Shown: positions 42,613 through 53,266 of the stretch, one piece after another
How positions within the stretch are numbered: the first letter of the stretch is position 1
How the letters are laid out: each line of letters starts with the position of its first letter
Assembly (NCBI RefSeq): GCF_030551255.1
Contig: NZ_CP130630.1
Coordinates: 4,259,501-4,323,500, forward strand
Direction: 5' to 3'
DNA length: 64,000 nt
Source: Streptomyces sp. NL15-2K
GTDB taxonomy: Bacteria; Actinomycetota; Actinomycetes; Streptomycetales; Streptomycetaceae
The notes under the pieces: model-generated
Databases searched by the model: none
The model's input: only the letters and a program-made list of their open reading frames with translations
Told to the model about the DNA's origin: nothing
Translations under genes and position numbers: made by a program

Positions 42613-43371
42613 ATGACTGCAACGAACACGCCGCCCGTCGTCTCCCGTGTGGAGTGGCTGGCCGCAATCGACACCCTGCGCACCCGGGAGAAGGCGCACA
42701 CCCGGGAGGGCGACGCGATCGCCGCCGCCCGGCGCCGTCTGCCCATGACCGAGGTGGACCCCTCGACCTCGCTCGTCGGAGGCAAGGGACCCGTCCCCTT
42801 GATCGACGTCTTCGAGGGACGCACCCAGCTGTTCGTGTCGTATCACATGTGGCATGACGGCCGCCCCGCCGCCGAGCAGTGTGAGGGCTGCACCTTCTTC
42901 ACCGGCCAGGTCCGTGAACTGTCCTATCTGCACCAGCGTGACGTCACGTTCGCCGTCTTCTGCCAGGGGCCCTACGAGGAGTCGGACCGCTACCGCCGAT
43001 TCATGGGCTGGGAGCTGCCCTGGTACTCCGTACCCGCCGAGTCCCACGAACGGCTCGTCGCCGGTCGCCACTTCGGGATGAAGGCGTGCTACCTCCGCGA
43101 CGGCGACCGTGTCTACGAGACGTACTGGACCACCAGCCGCGGCGTCGAACCCATGGCGGCGTCGTACGGCATCCTGGACATGACTGTCTACGGGCGGCAG
43201 GAGACCTGGGAGGACTGCCCGCCGGGCTGGCCGCAGCCGTACGAGACCCGCGGTCAGCAGTTCCGCCAGGACGGCCGGCCGACCGCGCAATGGGCACGGA
43301 TCGCCGCCGGGCACGACGACGGCCTCCACGACGGGCCGGCCGGCACGGGCAGCTCGGGCTGCTGCTCTTGA
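42613..43371 (+). CDS. DUF899 thioredoxin-like family protein
   Basis: A 252-residue protein of the DUF899 group, which has a thioredoxin-like fold. It shows RTREKAHTREGDAIAAARRR, then LFVSYHMWHD and the cysteine pair in EQCEGCTFFTGQV (CxxC), and PWYSVPAESHERL. The C-terminus has Gly/Ser/Cys (GSSGCCS). The role is unknown; a redox function is suggested by the CxxC. First core-like gene after the accessory block. Confidence 0.87.
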   Translation: MTATNTPPVVSRVEWLAAIDTLRTREKAHTREGDAIAAARRRLPMTEVDPSTSLVGGKGPVPLIDVFEGRTQLFVSYHMWHDGRPAAEQCEGCTFFTGQVRELSYLHQRDVTFAVFCQGPYEESDRYRRFMGWELPWYSVPAESHERLVAGRHFGMKACYLRDGDRVYETYWTTSRGVEPMAASYGILDMTVYGRQETWEDCPPGWPQPYETRGQQFRQDGRPTAQWARIAAGHDDGLHDGPAGTGSSGCCS

Positions 43372-43440
43372 GGCCGACCCCGAAGGCCACAGCCCAGCCG
43401 TCGCCCAGCCCCCTGTTGTCGCTCCGCGGTCCCCACCACG

Positions 43441-43484
43441 TGATTGGCAGATCTGTTCCACCCTCGTACAGGAAAACCCCACCC
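43441..43484. repeat. half copy of palindromic repeat
   Basis: TTGGCAGATCTGTTCCACCC and the following GGAAAACCCCACCC match the left half of the palindromic element at 49248-49329. The right arm is missing. It lies between DUF899 and the conservon. Confidence 0.8.
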
Positions 43485-43518
43485 GGCGGCGACGGCGATC
43501 AGCCGGTTGGTCGTTCCG

Positions 43519-44133
43519 TCAGGGCCTCGCGGCGGCCTCGGCGCGGGACAGGGCGACTTCCAGGACGACCAGCAGAGCGTCGCGGACCGAGCCTGTCCTC
43601 CGGGCGTCGAAGACGACGAGGGGGACGTGCTCGGCGACGTCCAGTGCCCATCGCACCTCGCCGAGGTCGTGCTCGACCTCCCCGTCGAAGGCGTTGACGG
43701 CCACCGCGAAGGGGATGCCCTTGTCCTCGAAGTAGTCCACCGCCGCGTAGCAGTCGTCCAGTCGGCGGGTGTCCACGATCACCAGACCGCCGAGGGCGCC
43801 CTCCACCAGGTCGTCCCACATGAAGCCGAACCGGTCCTGGCCCGGGGTGCCGAACAGGTACAGCTTCAGTGTCGCGTCGATGGTGATGCAGCCGAAGTCC
43901 ATGGCGACCGTGGTGGTGGTCTTGCCCGGTGTGTGGGTGAGATCGTCCACTCCTGCCGCGACCTCGGTGATCGCGGCTTCCGTGGTGAGCGGTCGTATCT
44001 CGGAGATCGAGCCCACGGTCGTGGTCTTGCCCACTCCGAAGCCGCCGGCGACAACCAGCTTGACCGGTGTCGGAGGCTGTTCAACGGGTGTCACGGAGTG
44101 GGCCCGGTGAGTCGGGGACGGCACGGAGACCAT
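43519..44133 (-). CDS. cvnD: conservon GTP-binding protein CvnD
   Basis: Small G protein of a conservon, a Streptomyces module resembling a G-protein-coupled signalling complex at the membrane. ATG at 44133 has GAAGGG; GTG at 44096 is an alternative that avoids overlap with cvnC. It shows the P loop VVAGGFGVGKTTTVGSISEI, the switch region with TEAAITEVAAGVDD, LYLFGTPGQDRFGFMWDD (G3-like) and NAFDGE in place of NKxD. 204 residues, normal length. Last gene of cvnA-B-C-D. Confidence 0.93.
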   Translation of the reverse strand: MVSVPSPTHRAHSVTPVEQPPTPVKLVVAGGFGVGKTTTVGSISEIRPLTTEAAITEVAAGVDDLTHTPGKTTTTVAMDFGCITIDATLKLYLFGTPGQDRFGFMWDDLVEGALGGLVIVDTRRLDDCYAAVDYFEDKGIPFAVAVNAFDGEVEHDLGEVRWALDVAEHVPLVVFDARRTGSVRDALLVVLEVALSRAEAAARP

Positions 44134-44521
44134 CGATAACCCTTCGCAGTACGGAGAGATCCTGGGTGGTCCTGGCGTTCGGCCGGTGAATCGACAGATG
44201 CCCTGCGGCACACAGGTCCTCGGCCAGCACGCGGACCACGTTGAGGTGCAGTCGCAGTGCGGCGGCCAGTTCCGCCACCGACTGCGGCCGTCGGCAGGTC
44301 GCGATGATGTCGTGGTGCTCGAAAGTGAGTGAGTGGAGGACGGAGAGCCCGGCCGCGGTCGACACGAGCTGGGTTTCTACCGGGATGGGCGGAGCGGCGC
44401 CGCCGCCCGACACCCGGCCGGCGGTCAGCAGGAACGGCCGGATCCCACGGGCGCGTCCGGTGGGCTCCGGCGAGTCCCCGGCGTCCCCCGCTGCCTCGTG
44501 TGGTGGTCCACCGACGGCCAT
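44081..44521 (-). CDS. cvnC: conservon protein CvnC, DUF742
   Basis: A 146-residue DUF742 protein. ATG at 44521 is preferred (AAGGGG upstream); the frame extends to 44596 into cvnB. The conserved part is RPFLLTAGRV, HHDIIATCRRPQSVAELAAA and the winged-helix-like LRLHLNVVRVLAEDLCAAGH. It links the Roadblock protein and the GTPase in the conservon. Its end overlaps the cvnD start by 53 bases if the ATG of cvnD is used. Confidence 0.9.
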   Translation of the reverse strand: MAVGGPPHEAAGDAGDSPEPTGRARGIRPFLLTAGRVSGGGAAPPIPVETQLVSTAAGLSVLHSLTFEHHDIIATCRRPQSVAELAAALRLHLNVVRVLAEDLCAAGHLSIHRPNARTTQDLSVLRRVIDGLRAVPDSPGPLRDTR

Positions 44522-44570
44522 CACGACCCCTTCTTCAAGTGCCTGTACCGCTGGCTCGGCCACGGAACGG

Positions 44571-45047
44571 TCAGCCGGCCGGCGCCGCGCCGACACTGTT
44601 CTTCAGCTCCAGAACCAGCTGGGGGGTGAGCGCGGCCCCGGCCCGGTTGGCGAAGAGGGTCATCTCGTAGGCGATGTTGCCCAGCTTCGCCTCCTTGGAG
44701 GTCACCACGCCGAGGACGGCGCCGCAGCCGATGGCCGACAGCAGCACATGGCCGCCCTCCAGGTCGATGATGACCTTGTCGAGGCCGCCGAGACCGTAGT
44801 TGCCGGAGGCGCCCGCGGCGAGACTCGTCAGGCCGGACACGATCGCGGCGAGCCGCTCGGAGTCGGCGTGCTCGCGCAGGTCGGATACGGCGATCAGCAG
44901 GCCGTCGGACGACACCGCGATGGCGTCGACCACACCGGCGGTGTCGGTGGCGAACCGGTCGAGCAGCCAGGCGAAATCGGCCGCGGCGGCTCGCAGATCG
45001 GTCGGTTCCGGCCGCTCGGAACTGCTGTCAGCTGTCGACGTGGTCAC
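44571..45047 (-). CDS. cvnB: conservon Roadblock/LC7 protein CvnB
   Basis: A 158-residue Roadblock/LC7-type protein, expected to sit between the sensor kinase CvnA and the GTPase CvnD. GTG at 45047 follows AAGGAG by eight bases and overlaps the cvnA stop by 20. Typical features are DFAWLLDRFATDTAGVVDAI, AVSSDGLLIAVS and GGHVLLSAIGCGAVLGVVTS. The longer frame upstream reads into cvnA and is not used. Confidence 0.93.
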   Translation of the reverse strand: MTTSTADSSSERPEPTDLRAAAADFAWLLDRFATDTAGVVDAIAVSSDGLLIAVSDLREHADSERLAAIVSGLTSLAAGASGNYGLGGLDKVIIDLEGGHVLLSAIGCGAVLGVVTSKEAKLGNIAYEMTLFANRAGAALTPQLVLELKNSVGAAPAG

Positions 45048-47805
45048 TGCCCGACTCCTTCTGGGATTCCTGGTGGTGCGACTTCTGGGATTCCTGGTGG
45101 TGTGCCGGTGCCGGCTCCGTCCGGGCGTGAGCGCTGTCCTGCTTCGCCCGGCGTACGGCTGCTTCGAACTCGTCGAGTTCCGAGCGGACGGCTTCGGCGT
45201 CGGCGGGCGGCCGGGCGGTTGACGCCCCTCGGTCGGCCGGTGACGCGGTCCTGGTGAGGGTGGCACCCCGTACCCGCCGCCGCAGCGTCCCGGAGGCCCG
45301 AACGGCGGGCGGTTGGCCGGAGGACCCGGAGGACGTGGTGCGCCCCCGGACGGTCTCCACGGCGGGCCCCTCGCCGGTCTCCACGGCGGGCCCCTCGCCG
45401 GTCCCCACGGCGGTCCCCTCGCCGGTCCCCACGGCGGTCCCCTCGCCGGTCTCCACAGCGGGCCCCCGGCCGGTCTCCACAGCGAGCCCCCGGCCGGTCC
45501 CCACAGCGGACCCCTCGCCGGTCTCCCCGACGGTCCCCTCGCCGGTCTCCGCAGCGGTCGCTTCCGCGGTGGCCGGCTCCCCGGCAGTCCCCTCCGCGGT
45601 GGCCGGCTCCGCGCCGGTGCGGGCCGGGACGCGGCGGGGGAGCGTGCCGGGCGGCGGCGGTGCCTCCGACCGCTGCTGGGGGACAGCGGCGGCGGATGCC
45701 TGTACGAGTGGCGGCGTGGGCGCGGCGGTCTCGTGCGACGGTCCGACCGGCCCGGTCCTCGCCGGGAACGCCGTCACGGTCCCGAACCGGCCCGTGTCCG
45801 CGGGCCGCGGGGGGTCCACGGGGCTCATGGTCAGCAGAAGCGCGGCGGGGATCCAGACGGTGCCGGTGACCCCGCCGCCCGATGTACGGCTCAGGGTCAC
45901 GCGCACGCCCCAGCGCCGGGCGAGGCTGCCGACCACGAAGAGACCGAGCACCTTGGTCGGTACGACGTCGAGCCGTTCCCGGCGTACGAGCCGGGCGTTC
46001 TCCTCGGCGAAGCGCTCCGCGCTCATCCCGAGGCCGTGGTCGATGACCTCGATGAGCGCCCCGCCGTCCTCGGTGATGTCGGTACCGGGGCGGACGACCA
46101 CTTCGACGGTCGTGTGGGAGGGCGAGAACGCGACCGCGTTCTCCAGCAGTTCGGCGAGCATCAGCGTCAGGTCGCCGATGATGTCGGGTGCGACGGTGAC
46201 CTCCGTCTCGGACCGCAGGGTCACCCGCTGGTAGCCCTCGATCTGGCCGAGGGCCACCCGGATGACGTTGGCCAGGGGTGCCGGCCGGGCCTCGATGCCG
46301 GTTTCCCGGATTCCGGCGAGCAGCATCAGGCTGTCGGCGTTGCGCTGGAGGCGTACGGCGATGTGGTCGACGCGGTACAGCCGTTCGAGGAGGTCGGAGT
46401 CGGTCTCCTCGCGTTCGATGGCGTCGATCAGGTCGAGCTGCCGTGTCGTCAGATTGCTCACCCTGCGGCCGACGTTGCCGAACATCTCGGCGACGTTGCG
46501 GCGGCTCAGTACCTGCCGCTCCAGCAGCTGGGCGGCGGTGACCTGCACCTGGTTGAACGCCTCGGCCAGTTCGCCGATCTCGTCGCGGACCGGGACCGGG
46601 ATCGGCCGCGGCCGCAGGGGGGTGCCGGCGCCGGACTCGTCGTCGGCGACCCGGGCGAGTTCCTCACCCGCCACCTCGACCACTTGCTGGGCGGCGCCGG
46701 TGAGGGCCGACAGGGGGCGTACGACCGAGCGTCGCACCAGGACACAGAAGGACAGCCAGACGGCGAAGCCGAGCAGGGCCATGCCGAGCAGGTACAGCGC
46801 GTTGCGCAGGGCGTCCGCGGACACGGCGTCGGCCCGGGCGGCGGTCTGCTCGATCAACGACCGGGTGATGGCGAGGCGGGATTCGGACTGCCGGGTTCCA
46901 CTGGCGATCGCCTTGCGGAGCTGGTCCGGCGTCTGGGTCTGCAGGGCGCCGGGATCGATCTGGAGCTCCGTGAACCGGGCGGCGATGCCGTACCGCTCGG
47001 CACCGCGTTCGATGCCGTTCATGCTCATGACCTGGGCCGGTGTGGCGATGCGCTGGAAGCGGTCCGACTGGTAGTCGTAGAGCCCGCGGGCGTCGACCGC
47101 CCGGCTGTACTCGGTGAGGGCGTTGGCGTCACGGGTCTGCGCGGAGAACACGGCGCTCTCGAAGGCCGCGTGGGCGGCGTCGGCGCGCAGCACCGTGTCG
47201 AGGAGTGTCGTGACCGACGAGGTGTCGGAGTAACGGTCCAGCCCGATGCCGTCGATCAGGTACTCGACCGCGGAGGCGTAAGCGGGGTCGATGTTGGCGG
47301 CGGGGACATAGCCCCGCTCGAGCTTCTCGCGCAGGACGCCGAGGCCACGGATGTAGGCGAGCGCCTGCTCCTCCTCGAACGGCAGGTCCGAGGCGAACTC
47401 CGCGCGTACGGCGGCGACCTGCGCGTCGGTCTTCTGGTGTGCCCGGCGGTAGTCGCTGGTCGGCGGCAGGCGGACTCCGGGGCGGGCCTCGTCGTACTGC
47501 ACGGAGAGCAGGAGTGCCTGCCGGTGTTCGGCCTGTACGTCGTTGATGAGCTTCGTGACCTGTTCACTGTCGCGCACCAGGTCCGCGATCCGGGCCGCGT
47601 CCTGGGCCTGCCGCACCTGACCGTAGGCGCCGATGCCGAGGAGCACGCCGACGGCCGCGATGGGAGCGATCACCAGGACGTTGAGCTTGCGCCGGAAGGG
47701 CCACCGGTCCAGAACGGTCGCCGCCTGCCGGCGCAGCCGCGAGGCTCGGTCGGCATGGCCGGGCGGGTCGGGTGCGAGCGGCGGGTTCCCTGTGGTCGCG
47801 GACAC
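45028..47805 (-). CDS. cvnA: conservon sensor histidine-kinase-like protein CvnA
   Basis: Membrane sensor of the conservon, 925 residues from a GTG at 47805 with AAGGAGG. Helix one is at about 40-62, an external nitrate-sensor-like helical domain follows to about 330, helix two is near 335-355, then HAMP and an HATPase with N box LAELLENAVAFSPSHTTVEV and DHGLGM. There is no clear phosphoacceptor His, as usual for CvnA. The C-terminal 230 residues are low complexity, with eight-residue repeats (VETGEGPA type). The basic C-terminus precedes cvnB. The signal is unknown. Confidence 0.92.
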   Translation of the reverse strand: MSATTGNPPLAPDPPGHADRASRLRRQAATVLDRWPFRRKLNVLVIAPIAAVGVLLGIGAYGQVRQAQDAARIADLVRDSEQVTKLINDVQAEHRQALLLSVQYDEARPGVRLPPTSDYRRAHQKTDAQVAAVRAEFASDLPFEEEQALAYIRGLGVLREKLERGYVPAANIDPAYASAVEYLIDGIGLDRYSDTSSVTTLLDTVLRADAAHAAFESAVFSAQTRDANALTEYSRAVDARGLYDYQSDRFQRIATPAQVMSMNGIERGAERYGIAARFTELQIDPGALQTQTPDQLRKAIASGTRQSESRLAITRSLIEQTAARADAVSADALRNALYLLGMALLGFAVWLSFCVLVRRSVVRPLSALTGAAQQVVEVAGEELARVADDESGAGTPLRPRPIPVPVRDEIGELAEAFNQVQVTAAQLLERQVLSRRNVAEMFGNVGRRVSNLTTRQLDLIDAIEREETDSDLLERLYRVDHIAVRLQRNADSLMLLAGIRETGIEARPAPLANVIRVALGQIEGYQRVTLRSETEVTVAPDIIGDLTLMLAELLENAVAFSPSHTTVEVVVRPGTDITEDGGALIEVIDHGLGMSAERFAEENARLVRRERLDVVPTKVLGLFVVGSLARRWGVRVTLSRTSGGGVTGTVWIPAALLLTMSPVDPPRPADTGRFGTVTAFPARTGPVGPSHETAAPTPPLVQASAAAVPQQRSEAPPPPGTLPRRVPARTGAEPATAEGTAGEPATAEATAAETGEGTVGETGEGSAVGTGRGLAVETGRGPAVETGEGTAVGTGEGTAVGTGEGPAVETGEGPAVETVRGRTTSSGSSGQPPAVRASGTLRRRVRGATLTRTASPADRGASTARPPADAEAVRSELDEFEAAVRRAKQDSAHARTEPAPAHHQESQKSHHQESQKESGSDHVDS
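45361..45552. repeat. eight tandem 24-base repeats inside cvnA
   Basis: Units such as GGCGGGCCCCTCGCCGGTCT plus CCAC, eight in register, encode an eight-residue Glu/Gly/Thr repeat in the CvnA tail. The unit keeps the frame, so copy number can change without breaking the gene. Confidence 0.9.
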
Positions 47806-48082
47806 CCGGGCCTCCTTCGACTGTTGCTGAGCGGGGACGGAGGTGTCGTGGTTGACGGACCGCCGATCGGTCCGCACGGGATGTGACACTTTCGCCGCCG
47901 TCATCGCTGAGAGGAGCGGAAGGATCGCGCCATGTGTCTGGAACCGCTCGTGAGCGTAGCCGTGTTTACGGTGGCATGACAGGATCTGGCATCAAAAATC
48001 CATTACGAAATCTTTGTGAAGTACCTGAAGTATCTTCCGAACGTGATGCTTCGTCCGCCTCTTGCCCTGTGTTGGAGACCCC

Positions 48083-49240
48083 GTGCACCCCACCCGCAAG
48101 GCGGCCGTGACGGCCACCGCCCTCCTGGCGGCGGCCACCATCACCGTCGTCGCCGGCTGCGAGAGCGATTCCACCGCCGAATCCGTCGCCGGGTCCCCCG
48201 ACGGCTCGTCCAGACCCGGCTGCCCCACCGCCCTCGCCGAGGCCAAGCGGGCCGTCAAGACGGCCGAGGACGTCAACTCCCCCTGGGCGGGACCGACCGG
48301 CGGACCCCGGGCCGTCCCCGACAAGACCATCGTCTACATCGCCCAGACCCTGACCAACCCCGGTGTCGCGGGCGTCGCCGCGGGCGTCCAGGAAGCCGCC
48401 GACGTCGTCGGCTGGCACGTCCGCACCATCAACGGCCAGGGCACGTCCGCCGGAATCAAGGCCGCCTTCGACGAGGCCCTCGCCCTCGGGCCCGACGGCA
48501 TCGTCGTCGGCGGTTTCGACCCCACCTCCGTCGCCGCGCAGGTCGAGCAGGCGGACGCCGCCGGTATCCCGCTGATCGGCTGGCACGCCCTAACCGCTCC
48601 CGGCCCCAGTGAGACGCCGAAGCTGTTCAGCAACATCACCACAAGGGTCGAGGAGGTCGCGAAGATCAGCGCCGACTGGATCATCGCGCGGTCCAACGGC
48701 CGGGCGGGCGTCGTCCTGTTCACCGACGCCTCGATCCCCTTCGCCAAGCGCAAGTCCGACCTGATCAAGAAGGAACTCTCCACCTGCTCCGACGTCAAGC
48801 TGCTGAGTTACGAGAACATCCCCATCCCAGAGGCGAACAGCCTCACCATCGAAAGGGTCTCCTCCCTGGCCTCACGCTTCGGCGACAGGTGGACCCACTC
48901 CGCCGCCATCAACGACCTGTACTTCGACCACGCGGCCCCCGCCCTGCGCGCCGCCGGCCGAGAGGGTGGCGGTGCCCCGTTCAACATCGGTGCGGGTGAC
49001 GGTGATCCGTCCGCCTTCCAACGCATCAACGGCAAGGAGTTCCAGGCCGCCACCGTGCCCGAGCCGCTGTCCGAACAGGGCTGGCAGATCATCGACGAGT
49101 TCAACCGCGCCTTCGCCGACAAGCCGGCCAGCGGGTACGTCGCCCCCGTCCACATCACCACCGCGGCCAACAGCGGCGGCGCACTCTCCTGGGACTCCGA
49201 GGGCTACCGCGAGGCTTACCGCAAGATCTGGGCCAAGTAG
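48083..49240 (+). CDS. orphan sugar-binding lipoprotein (RbsB/Peripla_BP_4 type)
   Basis: A 385-residue exported binding protein. GTG at 48083 follows GGAGA; it starts a signal peptide with lipobox VVAGC (Cys26). The mature part has the ribose-binding-like pattern: IVYIAQTLTNPGVAGVAAGV, FDEALALGPDGIVVGGFDP, then VEQADAAGIPLIGWHAL. No permease or ATPase is adjacent, so it is either an orphan subunit or a sensor feeding another protein. It lies between the conservon and a palindromic repeat. It may present its ligand to the neighbouring membrane sensor, but that is speculation. Confidence 0.85.
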   Translation: MHPTRKAAVTATALLAAATITVVAGCESDSTAESVAGSPDGSSRPGCPTALAEAKRAVKTAEDVNSPWAGPTGGPRAVPDKTIVYIAQTLTNPGVAGVAAGVQEAADVVGWHVRTINGQGTSAGIKAAFDEALALGPDGIVVGGFDPTSVAAQVEQADAAGIPLIGWHALTAPGPSETPKLFSNITTRVEEVAKISADWIIARSNGRAGVVLFTDASIPFAKRKSDLIKKELSTCSDVKLLSYENIPIPEANSLTIERVSSLASRFGDRWTHSAAINDLYFDHAAPALRAAGREGGGAPFNIGAGDGDPSAFQRINGKEFQAATVPEPLSEQGWQIIDEFNRAFADKPASGYVAPVHITTAANSGGALSWDSEGYREAYRKIWAK

Positions 49241-49247
49241 ACCGGGA

Positions 49248-49329
49248 GTAATTGGCAGATCTGTTCCACCCTCGCGAAGGAAAACCCCACCCATGAGGGC
49301 CGGGCCGGTGGAACAGATCTGCCAATTAC
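49248..49329. repeat. 82-base palindromic element
   Basis: Perfect 23-base arms (49248-49270 and 49307-49329; GTAATTGGCAGATCTGTTCC and on) around a 36-base middle. A half copy lies at 43441-43484. It is a candidate mobile palindrome or a strong terminator after the binding-protein gene, whose stop is eight bases away. Confidence 0.85.
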
Positions 49330-49372
49330 CGGGTGAGCACATTGCCGTCCAGGGCCGCCCGGCCCGCCCTGG

Positions 49373-49460
49373 GGCATCAGCTCCGAGGTCCTCACCGAGA
49401 CGCTGCGGCGCCTGCAGTCCAACGCCTTCGAGTCCGACGGAATGGGGCTGGCCACAGCGC
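49373..49460 (+). pseudogene. fragment resembling an HxlR-type regulator
   Basis: GISSEVLTETLRRLQSNAFE matches the recognition-helix region of HxlR/winged-helix regulators (usual form GISxRxLTxxLRxLExxGL). It lacks both ends and runs into the leader of the peptidase gene. Directly next to the palindromic element. Confidence 0.5.
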
Positions 49461-49516
49461 AGATCCGGGGGATGGCCGGAGTGAGGTGGAAGCGTCCGCG
49501 GCCTAGCGTGCGACAG

Positions 49517-51133
49517 ATGCGGACCACTACACGGATACGGATGACCGTCGCCGGCGCCGCGGCGCTGGCCATAGGGGCAGCGGCGTTACCCGCCGCGGCT
49601 ACGGAGCCGGTGGGGCTGGGGCGGTACTACGCCCAGCGCATCGACTGGCACGACTGCGCTCTCGGCCCCGACGACACCACGGGGCGGAAACTCGACGCGG
49701 CAGGCGCCCGGTGCGCCGACCTCACCGTGCCGCTGGACTACACCGACCCGGGCGGGCGGACCATCACCGTCGCCCTCTCCCGCCTTCCCGCCACCGACCC
49801 GGCGCATCGCGTCGGCCCGCTGCTGCTCAACGACGGCGGACCCGGCGGTCCGAGCCTGGGCATGCCGCTCACTGTGGGGGCGGCCATGGGCAAGGTCGCC
49901 CGGAAGTACGACCTGATCGGCATGGACCCGCGGTTCGTCGGCCGTTCCACGCCGCTCGACTGCGGGTGGGACATCGGTCAGCCCGTCTTCTCGGCCGGCC
50001 ACGACCGGGCCTCGTTCAAGCGGTCCGTCGCCCTTCAGCGTGACCTGGCCGAGCGGTGCCGGCGGACGAACGGCGATGTGCTGCCGTATGTCACGACCCG
50101 CAACACCGCCCGCGACATGGACGTGGTCCGGGCCGCGCTGGGTGCGAAGCGGATCTCCTACCTCGGCTATTCCTACGGCAGTTATCTCGGCGAGGTCTAC
50201 ACGCAGATGTTCCCCGGCCGCACCGACCGGGTGGTTCTCGACGGGGTCATCGATCCCGGCCGGTACAGCCCGACGCTGCTCGCGGGTACCGAGCCGGCCA
50301 ATGAGCGGTCGCTGCGCGCGTGGGCCGCATGGACGGCCGCCCGCGATGCCTGGTACGGCCTCGGCGACACGGCCGGCGCCGTGCTGGCCACGGTGGACCG
50401 GATCCAGCGGGCGGCGGCCGAGGAACCGTTGCGGGTCGGGGACTTCCGGGTGGACGAGCACTTCGTGCCGGTCGTGTTCTTCGCCGGTCTGGCCAGTGAT
50501 CTCGACGAGCGTCGGGCCCGGTTGGCGACCACCACGCAGGTCCTGGCGCGCGCTGCCGACCGCGACCCGGCGGTGCGGCCGGGGCCGGAGCTGGCCGAGT
50601 TGCTGGAGTTCATGACGACCAAGGCGGGTTCGCAGGTGGGCAGCGTGCAGACCGCGATCATCTGCGGGGATGTCGCCGAACGGCGCGGGATCGACAGCTA
50701 CTGGCGCGCCGTCCAGGCGAGCCGTGTCGCCTACCCTCTCGCCGGTCCGCTGGCGAACAACATCTCCGCCTGCGAGTTCTGGGACCGGCCGGCCGAGGCA
50801 CCGACCGTGCTCGACAACGACGTACCGGCGCTGCTGGTGAGCGCGACCGGCGATCCCCGCACGATCCACGCCGGAGCAGTGCGGATACGTGACCAGTGGT
50901 CCAGGTCCCGACTGATCACCTTGCCGGGCGCCATCCAGCACGGCGTCTACGGCGAGTACGGCAACGCCTGTGCGGACCGGCAGGTGAATGTCTACCTGGA
51001 CACCGGCAAGCTGCCCTCACGCGATCTGACCTGCGACAGCGCACGGAACGCGCTGGAAGGGGCGGCGGGCCGCGGTCACCCGACGGCAGATGCGCCCAGC
51101 AGGCAGGCCCCCACCACCTCGACCCAGAAATAG
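49517..51133 (+). CDS. secreted alpha/beta-hydrolase peptidase (tripeptidyl aminopeptidase type)
   Basis: Extracellular serine aminopeptidase of the Slp/Tap type. ATG at 49517 starts a signal peptide (RIRMTVAGAAALAIGAAALP) ending AAAT. The 538 residues show LNDGGPGGPS, LIGMDPRFVGRSTP and the nucleophile Ser in YLGYSYGSYLGEVY; the lid contains CRRTNGD. The C-terminal TAP-like domain has DNDVPALLVSATGDPRTIHA with the Asp, and AIQHGVYGEYGNAC with the His. It would release short peptides from the N-terminus. Its end overlaps the convergent DUF4345 gene by 58 bases. Confidence 0.88.
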   Translation: MRTTTRIRMTVAGAAALAIGAAALPAAATEPVGLGRYYAQRIDWHDCALGPDDTTGRKLDAAGARCADLTVPLDYTDPGGRTITVALSRLPATDPAHRVGPLLLNDGGPGGPSLGMPLTVGAAMGKVARKYDLIGMDPRFVGRSTPLDCGWDIGQPVFSAGHDRASFKRSVALQRDLAERCRRTNGDVLPYVTTRNTARDMDVVRAALGAKRISYLGYSYGSYLGEVYTQMFPGRTDRVVLDGVIDPGRYSPTLLAGTEPANERSLRAWAAWTAARDAWYGLGDTAGAVLATVDRIQRAAAEEPLRVGDFRVDEHFVPVVFFAGLASDLDERRARLATTTQVLARAADRDPAVRPGPELAELLEFMTTKAGSQVGSVQTAIICGDVAERRGIDSYWRAVQASRVAYPLAGPLANNISACEFWDRPAEAPTVLDNDVPALLVSATGDPRTIHAGAVRIRDQWSRSRLITLPGAIQHGVYGEYGNACADRQVNVYLDTGKLPSRDLTCDSARNALEGAAGRGHPTADAPSRQAPTTSTQK

Positions 51134-51450
51134 AACCACGCCGGATAGAACGCCGACGGGCGCTCCACCGCACGGGCCACCAGACGACCCAGAGCCATGC
51201 CCGCCAGCGCCACAGCGACCGCCAGCACGATGCCCCGTTGCAGATCGCCGGCAGCATCGAGAGCCGCCCAGCCGAGCAGGCCTCCGATCGCGACACCGAA
51301 CCCGCCGTAGACGGCGCGGACTTCGGCGCGGGCTTCCGGGACGGTCAGTTCGATACCGAAGGGGCGGATGAGCACCGTGGGTGCGACGAGGCCGAGGAAG
51401 CCCATGCCGAGGAAGAAGAGAGCGACGACACCTATCCAGACAGCAGACAT
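51076..51450 (-). CDS. small membrane protein, DUF4345
   Basis: A 124-residue protein with four predicted membrane helices, beginning VWIGVVALFFLGMGFLGLVA and containing RAEVRAVYGGFGVAIGGLLG, both typical of DUF4345. The function of the family is unknown. It is convergent with and overlaps the peptidase gene by 58 bases, so the two messages would be partly antisense. Confidence 0.8.
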   Translation of the reverse strand: MSAVWIGVVALFFLGMGFLGLVAPTVLIRPFGIELTVPEARAEVRAVYGGFGVAIGGLLGWAALDAAGDLQRGIVLAVAVALAGMALGRLVARAVERPSAFYPAWFYFWVEVVGACLLGASAVG

Positions 51451-51542
51451 GACGGAGAGGCTGCCGCCGAAGCGCGTGCGGCTTCAATTACCTCCGGAGT
51501 AAGGCCGGAGTAACCGGAATAAGGGGTGACGCGCCGCTCCGC

Positions 51543-51776
51543 TCAAACGACCGGCTGGCCGATGCCCAGCAGGTTGCCCTCGCTGTCGCGGAACCTGGGT
51601 GAAGGTGCCGGGCGAGGTTCCCGTCGACTTGAACAGGGCGAACTCGGTGCCTCCGCACCGGTACAGCAGACCGCCGGGCCGTTGGTCGACGGGCTCGAGG
51701 CCGAGCTGCTCGGCGTAGAAACGCCGAGCACTGTGCCGGGAGTCCGGCTCCGCGCAGGGAAGGCCCGCCGACGCCG
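51543..51776 (-). pseudogene. broken VOC/glyoxalase-family gene
   Basis: Two frames give the parts of one VOC protein: FYAEQLGLEPVDQRPGGLLY and FALFKSTGTSPGTFTQ in one, then FRDSEGNLLGIGQPVV, a typical VOC end, in another. The N-terminal strand and a middle segment are lost. It lies just downstream of argG. Confidence 0.7.

Positions 51777-53258
<1,482 letters not shown>

Positions 53259-53266
<8 letters not shown>

Noticed and set aside
45313..47886. 857-codon plus-strand open frame
   Set aside because: It lies wholly opposite cvnA, whose domains are clear. High-GC antisense frames stay open by chance and the translation is a His/Gly/Arg/Asp-rich shadow.
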